Notes under the pieces: model-generated
Databases searched by the model: none
What the model was told of the DNA's origin: nothing
The model's input: the letters and a program-made list of their open reading frames with translations, nothing else
Translations under genes and position numbers: made by a program
Assembly (NCBI RefSeq): GCF_008271745.1
Contig: NZ_VKKZ01000023.1
Location: forward strand, 62,001-126,000
Origin: Rufibacter glacialis
GTDB lineage: Bacteria > Bacteroidota > Bacteroidia > Cytophagales > Hymenobacteraceae
Direction of reading: 5' to 3'
DNA: 64,000 nucleotides
Part shown: positions 59,492 to 64,000 of the stretch, in pieces
Position numbering within the stretch: the first letter of the stretch is position 1
Layout: each line of letters begins with the position of its first letter

Positions 59492-60817
59492 CTAAGCCTT
59501 TTCCTCGTCTACATCCTTCACCAGCAAGGTAAGGAAACCGGCAAAAATCATGGAGCAGCCGCCTACCACCAGCACGTAAATGGATTCGCCGTTGAAGAGG
59601 TGCTTATTGATGAAATCAAGTAAGGTGCCGGCCACAATCTGCGGAATCACGATAAAGAAGTTGAACACGCCCATGTAGTAGCCCATGCGCTTGGCGGGTA
59701 AAGAACCGGCCAGAATGGCGTAAGGCATGGTAAGGATACTGGCCCAGGCAATGCCTACGCCTACCATAGAAAGCAGCAGCAGGTTGGGGTCAGAAATGAA
59801 ATAAATAGAGATAAGGCCCAGGCCACCTATCAACAGGCAAAGCAGGTGCGTCATTCTCCGGCTCGTCTTCTTGGCGATGACCGGCAGTACGAACGCGAAG
59901 ATGGCGGAGATACCATTGTACACCGCAAAGCAGATGCCTACCCAGTCGGCTCCTTCATTGTAGAGCTTGGAGGTGGTGTCTGAGGTGCCGTACACGTAGC
60001 TGGTCACTGCGGGCGTGGTGAAGATCCACATGGCAAAAAGCGCGAACCAGGTAAAGAACTGCACAAAGGCCAGCTGCAGCATAGTCTTGGGCATTTTGAA
60101 GATCCCGAAGAAGGTCTCAGAAACCCCTTGCCAAAAGGTGGTCTGGCTGTTCTCCCGGTGGAATTCCTCCAGGTCTTCCGGCGGATATTCTTTTGTTTTA
60201 AGCACCGTCCAGAGAACGGCCAGGAAGAAAACGACCGCGCCGCAGTAAAAGGCCCATTTCACCGACGGGGGAATCTCGCCGGCGGGAGCAGTGTTTGGCA
60301 GGCCTACCCAGTTGTTGAAAATCCAGGGAAGGGAAGAGGCCACCACTGCACCAACCCCAATAAAGAAGGTTTGGGTCGCGAAGCCCGCCGTACGTTGGTC
60401 TGAGGGAAGTAAATCGCCTACCAGGGCCCGGAAAGGCTCCATGGAGATGTTGATGGAGGAGTCCAGGATCCAGAGCATGCCTACCGCCATCCAGAGCACC
60501 GAGGCGTTGGGCATGATGAGCAGGGACAGGGAGGCCAGCAGCGCGCCCACCATGAAAAAGGGCTTGCGGCGCCCAAACACCGGGCTCCAGGTGCGGTCAC
60601 TCAGGTACCCGATGATGGGTTGCACCAATAGCCCCGTGACCGGAGCCGCCAGCCAATACAAAGCGATTTCGGTGCCGCCCAGGGTTTCAAAGATCCGGCT
60701 CACGTTGGCGTTCTGCAACGCGAACCCAAACTGAATCCCCAGAAACCCGAAACTCATATTCCAGATCTGCCAAAAACTTAGCCGGGGTTTGGCTTGCGCC
60801 TGTATTGTTTGTGCCAT
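59492..60817 (-). CDS. MFS sugar transporter (maltose-type)
   Basis: 441 aa from the ATG at 60815-60817. Twelve membrane segments can be drawn, with the MFS loop GYLSDRTWSPVFGRRKPF between helices 2 and 3. The start (RLSFWQIWNMSFGFLGIQFGFALQNANVSRIF) and IIGYLSDRTWS are those of the SLC45-like sugar transporters that sit in Bacteroidota maltose loci and are thought to take up maltose or glucose. It lies 95 nt downstream of a GH13 lipoprotein gene, with GH65 further upstream on the same strand. Confidence 0.9.
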   Translation of the reverse strand: MAQTIQAQAKPRLSFWQIWNMSFGFLGIQFGFALQNANVSRIFETLGGTEIALYWLAAPVTGLLVQPIIGYLSDRTWSPVFGRRKPFFMVGALLASLSLLIMPNASVLWMAVGMLWILDSSINISMEPFRALVGDLLPSDQRTAGFATQTFFIGVGAVVASSLPWIFNNWVGLPNTAPAGEIPPSVKWAFYCGAVVFFLAVLWTVLKTKEYPPEDLEEFHRENSQTTFWQGVSETFFGIFKMPKTMLQLAFVQFFTWFALFAMWIFTTPAVTSYVYGTSDTTSKLYNEGADWVGICFAVYNGISAIFAFVLPVIAKKTSRRMTHLLCLLIGGLGLISIYFISDPNLLLLSMVGVGIAWASILTMPYAILAGSLPAKRMGYYMGVFNFFIVIPQIVAGTLLDFINKHLFNGESIYVLVVGGCSMIFAGFLTLLVKDVDEEKA

Positions 60818-60912
60818 GGGCAAGTAGGTGTATAAAGTGAAAGGTTGTTTACGCTTTAATTTGAAGAAAACATACCAAAAAGGCTAACCCATTCTAGGGC
60901 TACCCCCAAAGG

Positions 60913-62802
60913 CTATTTCTTCTGCAACAAGAACACGTGCGCACTCATAGGAGCCAGGGTAATGCTGGTTTTCACCGTAGGCTGGATAAACAGCGGGGGC
61001 GTGTCCGTGAGCAGGTCCTGCAAAAGGAAGGTGCCTTTGGCACCAAGGTTTAAGGCCGTAAGTGCTGCCGGCGACAGGGAGAGACCATAATCAGTGGCTT
61101 TGCGGTTGAAGTTCACCAGTACCAGCACCTGTTCCTGAGTTGTGTGGCGCAGATAGGCGTATACCCCAGCCGGGGCCGAGTTTTCTTCAGCGGTCAAGGC
61201 GTAGAACTTCCCTTTCTTGATGGCTTCACGGCTCGTGCTCAGGTGCAGGAGGCGGGTGTAAAAGGCGCGCAGGTTTTGTTGGTCAGGAGTGAGCTTTCCG
61301 CCGTCAAATTGGCCGCCGTTCATCCAGGCCTGGTGCGTGGGTACGCCCCAATAGTCAAAGATGGTGGTACGTCCGTCTTCGCCCTGGAAGCCTTCGTGGC
61401 CCCGGCCCGGTTCGCCTACCTCTTGCCCAAAGTACACCATGATGGGCCCGCTGCCCAACGTGGCGCTCACCGTCATGGCCGGAACCGCTGCCCAAGGCGT
61501 ACCCGCGAAGTCTGGCGAGGCGATGCGCTGCTCGTCATGGTTCTCCAGGAAACGCAGCATGTGGTGGGAGATGCCCCGGCTTTCTTCTCGCCACACTTTG
61601 GTGATGTCTGAAGTGGTGCCCTGGCCTTTGTTCTCCATGAGGCGGCGCAGGCCGTCATACAACCCTACTTTGTCATAAAGGAAGTCAAACTTCCCGGTTT
61701 CGATATAGTTGTGGTATTCTTTGGGGTTGTAGATCTCCGCGAGGAAGAGGAGGTCTGGATGTTTGGCTTTCACCTGCGGAATGACCCAGGCCCAGAACTC
61801 CACGGGTACCATCTCGGCCATGTCGCACCGGAAACCGTCCACGCCCTTGCCCGCCCAGAACAGGAGAATGTCTCGCATCTTGTTCCAGGTGTCGGGGATA
61901 GGCGAGAAGTGGGCGGTGCGGTTGTTCTGGTAATCTATGCCGTAGTTCAGTTTCACGGTTTCAAACCAATCGTTTTCTGAGGGGCTGGCGCTGAACACAT
62001 CATTGCCGGTGGCCTTGGCCGGGCTCTCCGCGAACTTGCCGTCTTCCTTCGGCCCCGGGTACTTCCCGCTCAAAGGGTTGTAGGTGGCAGGTACCTGAAG
62101 CGACTGCCCCGGAATGTAATAGTAGTTGTTGTTCGGCTTGAAGCCGATAGATTTATCATCCTGGCTGCCAAAGTCTTGCACGTCGGCAGGTTTGGCATCT
62201 GACTCATAATAACGGGCTACGTGATTAGGTACGAAATCAATCAAGACCTTCAGGCCGTTGCTGTGGGTGCGTTGCACCAGGGCTTCAAATTCCTTCATCC
62301 GCTGCCGCACGTCTACTGCCAGGTCTGGGTTCACATCATAGTAGTCTTTGATGGCGTAAGGGGATCCCGCGCGGCCTTTCACCACATCAGCGTCATCTAA
62401 CGGAACACCAAATTTGGAATAGTCCGTCATGAGGGCGTGCTCCAGCACCCCCGTGTACCACACGTGGGTAGCGCCCAGTTTCTTGATTTCCTGCAGGGCC
62501 TTGTGGTTGATGTCGTTGAACTTGCCCACGCCGTTCTCCTGTAGGGTGCCATAGGTTTTGTTTACCGTCTTCTGGTTCCCGAACAGGCGCGTCATCATCT
62601 GGTAGATGACAAACTTATGGTCCTGCACCTCCTCCTCGGTGGTGTTAGGGTCATTGACCGGTTGGATAGTAGCCGTGGCGGGAGACGTAGTAGTGGCTTC
62701 CTGGGCATTAGATGGGGAAGGAGCCGACGAAGTACAGCTTCCGGCCAAAGTAGCCAGTACCAGAAGTGCAAGGAAGGAAGGTTTGTTCTTAGGTTGGATC
62801 AT
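60913..62802 (-). CDS. GH13 alpha-amylase-family lipoprotein
   Basis: 629 aa. Lipoprotein signal with lipobox LAGSC (Cys23), then a flexible Ser/Thr/Ala-rich stretch (24-60). The GH13 barrel has LIDFVPNHVARYY, nucleophile Asp327 (DGFRCDMAEM), acid/base Glu356 (LFLAEIYNP) and Asp423 (LENHDEQRIA), followed by a C-terminal beta domain. As an outer-membrane-anchored enzyme, possibly on the surface, it could play the SusG role. It is probably cotranscribed with the MFS gene downstream (95-nt gap). Confidence 0.92.
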   Translation of the reverse strand: MIQPKNKPSFLALLVLATLAGSCTSSAPSPSNAQEATTTSPATATIQPVNDPNTTEEEVQDHKFVIYQMMTRLFGNQKTVNKTYGTLQENGVGKFNDINHKALQEIKKLGATHVWYTGVLEHALMTDYSKFGVPLDDADVVKGRAGSPYAIKDYYDVNPDLAVDVRQRMKEFEALVQRTHSNGLKVLIDFVPNHVARYYESDAKPADVQDFGSQDDKSIGFKPNNNYYYIPGQSLQVPATYNPLSGKYPGPKEDGKFAESPAKATGNDVFSASPSENDWFETVKLNYGIDYQNNRTAHFSPIPDTWNKMRDILLFWAGKGVDGFRCDMAEMVPVEFWAWVIPQVKAKHPDLLFLAEIYNPKEYHNYIETGKFDFLYDKVGLYDGLRRLMENKGQGTTSDITKVWREESRGISHHMLRFLENHDEQRIASPDFAGTPWAAVPAMTVSATLGSGPIMVYFGQEVGEPGRGHEGFQGEDGRTTIFDYWGVPTHQAWMNGGQFDGGKLTPDQQNLRAFYTRLLHLSTSREAIKKGKFYALTAEENSAPAGVYAYLRHTTQEQVLVLVNFNRKATDYGLSLSPAALTALNLGAKGTFLLQDLLTDTPPLFIQPTVKTSITLAPMSAHVFLLQKK

Positions 62803-63167
62803 AGGGTACGGAATTCTGGTAGTGCCTGTCTAGGAGCAGGCTTTTTCTTTATCAGGCGCAGGCCTCAGACTAGTGCCATAAGAGGGGGGAAGTTTCTAGC
62901 TTCTTTTCTTCGTTGGTTAATTTATTACCGGTTGTTTTCAGGGTTTATCCTAAGCTTTTCTTTTTATGGTTTCCGGCGAGTCTGGAGACTTGCACCACAT
63001 TTTGGCACGTGACATTAATCTCCCGCCACAGAGGAAAAAGAGAAGAACGCCAGGCATGCCATTTTCTTTTCTGAACTCTTTTTCTAAAACAACTGCTAAA
63101 CCAATTACTAAAATAACCCAGACCCTAAACCCTTCCTTGTGGGAGAAAGGTTTAGGGGCTGATAGCT
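62803..63167. other. Leader region of the GH13 lipoprotein gene
   Basis: 365 bp between the GH65 stop and the GH13 start (both minus strand). Short frames appear in all phases but none is convincing. No AGGAAATCGATTTCCT-like operator or TAnnTTTG box was found; there is one hairpin near the GH65 end. Confidence 0.4.
63123..63157 (-). terminator. Possible terminator after GH65
   Basis: CCCTAAACCCTT pairs with AAGGTTTAGGG-type sequence (one mismatch) 11 nt past the GH65 stop. The T tract on the minus strand is weak. Confidence 0.4.
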
Positions 63168-64000
63168 TTATACCAACTGGTGCGAGAACTCTCCTTTGGC
63201 GTTCGAGCCGATGGTTTGGGATTGGCCAAACACCTGTAGGGTTAAGGCGTGGGGGGCTTGGTTTTCTATTAGCACAGCCTCCTTGGTTACCTTGATGTTG
63301 AGCAGGTGTCCGCGGAACCGGATTTTAAATGAATAAGAACTCCAGCCAGCCGGAATGAACGGATTGAAATGCAGTTGGTTATCGCGCACACGCATGCCGC
63401 CAAACCCCTGCACCACGCTCATCCAGGTGCCTGCCATACTGGTGATGTGGCAGCCGTCTTCGGTGTCATTGTTATAATCGTCCAGATCCAGGCGGGCGGT
63501 ACGGAGGTAGAATTCATACGCTCTCTCCTCATCGCCTAACTTGGCGGCCAGGATAGAGTGCACACACGGCGAAAGCGACGACTCATGCACGGTGCGCGGC
63601 TCATAGAAATCATAGTTTCTCCGGATGGTGTCCAAGTCGTAGCGGTCCTCGAATAGGTAAATGCCTTGCAGCACATCGGCCTGCTTGATGAACACCGAGC
63701 GCAGGATCCGGTCCCAGGACCATTTCTGGTTCAAGGGGCGGTCTTCGGCCGGAAGGTCTTTCACCAGGGTCTGCTCCTTGTCCAGGAAGCCGTCCTGCTG
63801 CAGGAAGATGCCCAGTTCGGGATCTTCGGGGTAATACATGTGGTCTATCACATGCTGCCATTTCTCCGTCTCCGTGGCCACGTCCAGGTTCATTTTCTGC
63901 ACCAATTCCTGGTAGCGGGCCGCGTCTGCCTCTTGCACGTGTTGCAGGGCCTTGAGCGTGTAATCCAGGGTCCAGGTGGCAATGGTGCTGGTGTACCAGT
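63168..64000 (-). CDS. GH65 maltose phosphorylase (5' end outside window)
   Basis: The last 277 or so residues of a GH65 enzyme; the frame stays open to the window edge (first visible residues WYTSTIATWTLDYTL). The family motifs IKQADVLQG, YDLDTIRRNYDFYEPRTVHESSLSP, DDYNNDTEDGCHITSMAGTW and GFGGMRVRDNQLHFNPFIP are present. GH65 phosphorolyses maltose (or trehalose, kojibiose) to beta-glucose 1-phosphate and glucose; the genomic setting favours maltose. A beta-phosphoglucomutase gene is expected beyond the edge, as is common, but is not visible. Confidence 0.9.
   Translation of the reverse strand, partial: WYTSTIATWTLDYTLKALQHVQEADAARYQELVQKMNLDVATETEKWQHVIDHMYYPEDPELGIFLQQDGFLDKEQTLVKDLPAEDRPLNQKWSWDRILRSVFIKQADVLQGIYLFEDRYDLDTIRRNYDFYEPRTVHESSLSPCVHSILAAKLGDEERAYEFYLRTARLDLDDYNNDTEDGCHITSMAGTWMSVVQGFGGMRVRDNQLHFNPFIPAGWSSYSFKIRFRGHLLNIKVTKEAVLIENQAPHALTLQVFGQSQTIGSNAKGEFSHQLV

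Overview
The window is chromosomal DNA from a Bacteroidota bacterium, most likely order Cytophagales, family Hymenobacteraceae (Rufibacter/Pontibacter-like; the genus is inference). Supporting signs are a SusC/SusD/SusE locus, the gliding genes gldA-gldF-gldG, a type IX secretion C-terminal sorting domain, Bat proteins, an eukaryote-type glycogen synthase and branching enzyme pair, weak Shine-Dalgarno sequences, and promoters of the Bacteroidota form TTTG-N(18-21)-TAnnTTTG in front of the tRNA genes. No phage, insertion sequence, CRISPR array or rRNA operon is visible. The window looks like ordinary core and metabolic chromosome.

Layout. 1-4.4 kb (minus): a MORN-type YwqK-family protein cut by the window edge, an acetyl-CoA acetyltransferase and a batB-batC pair. 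4.6-5.1 kb (plus): tRNA-Ser(GCT), tRNA-Pro(TGG), tRNA-Arg(TCT). 5.6-8.2 kb (minus): an unusual five-gene sensory cluster of a GAF protein, three small STAS/SpoIIAA-like proteins and a heme NO-binding (H-NOX) protein. 8.5-16.9 kb: a secreted GH5-like hydrolase, M1 and M28 peptidases, an alpha/beta hydrolase and a thioesterase. 17.3-26.5 kb: a glycogen/alpha-glucan block (GT3 glycogen synthase, GT4 glycosyltransferase, GH13 branching enzyme, large secreted GH13 amylase with a T9SS signal). 26.8-34.4 kb: small accessory genes, a frameshifted DJ-1/AraC regulator and a sialate O-acetylesterase. 34.5-46.9 kb: etfBA with a bifunctional nuclease and a nucleoside transporter, a Mla-type ABC pair, two SDRs, and gldA / phosphatase-like gene / gldF-gldG with a GNAT gene. 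47-64 kb: a maltose/starch utilisation locus with a LacI regulator, susCDE, GH97, GH13, an SGNH hydrolase, an MFS sugar transporter, a GH13 lipoprotein and the C-terminal part of a GH65 phosphorylase.

How it fits together. The starch locus would bind malto-oligosaccharides at the surface (SusD/SusE), import them (SusC), cleave them in or at the periplasm (GH97, GH13s), carry maltose inward (MFS) and phosphorolyse it (GH65). The glycogen block would store or remodel the glucose. A near-perfect palindrome, AGGAAATCGATTTCCT, lies upstream of susC. A 15/16 copy lies upstream of the secreted amylase about 24 kb away, and a partial copy lies just before the LacI gene. This suggests one LacI regulon joining both loci. 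The other notable system is the H-NOX/GAF/STAS-like cluster, which has a gas sensor but no adjacent kinase, cyclase or chemoreceptor.
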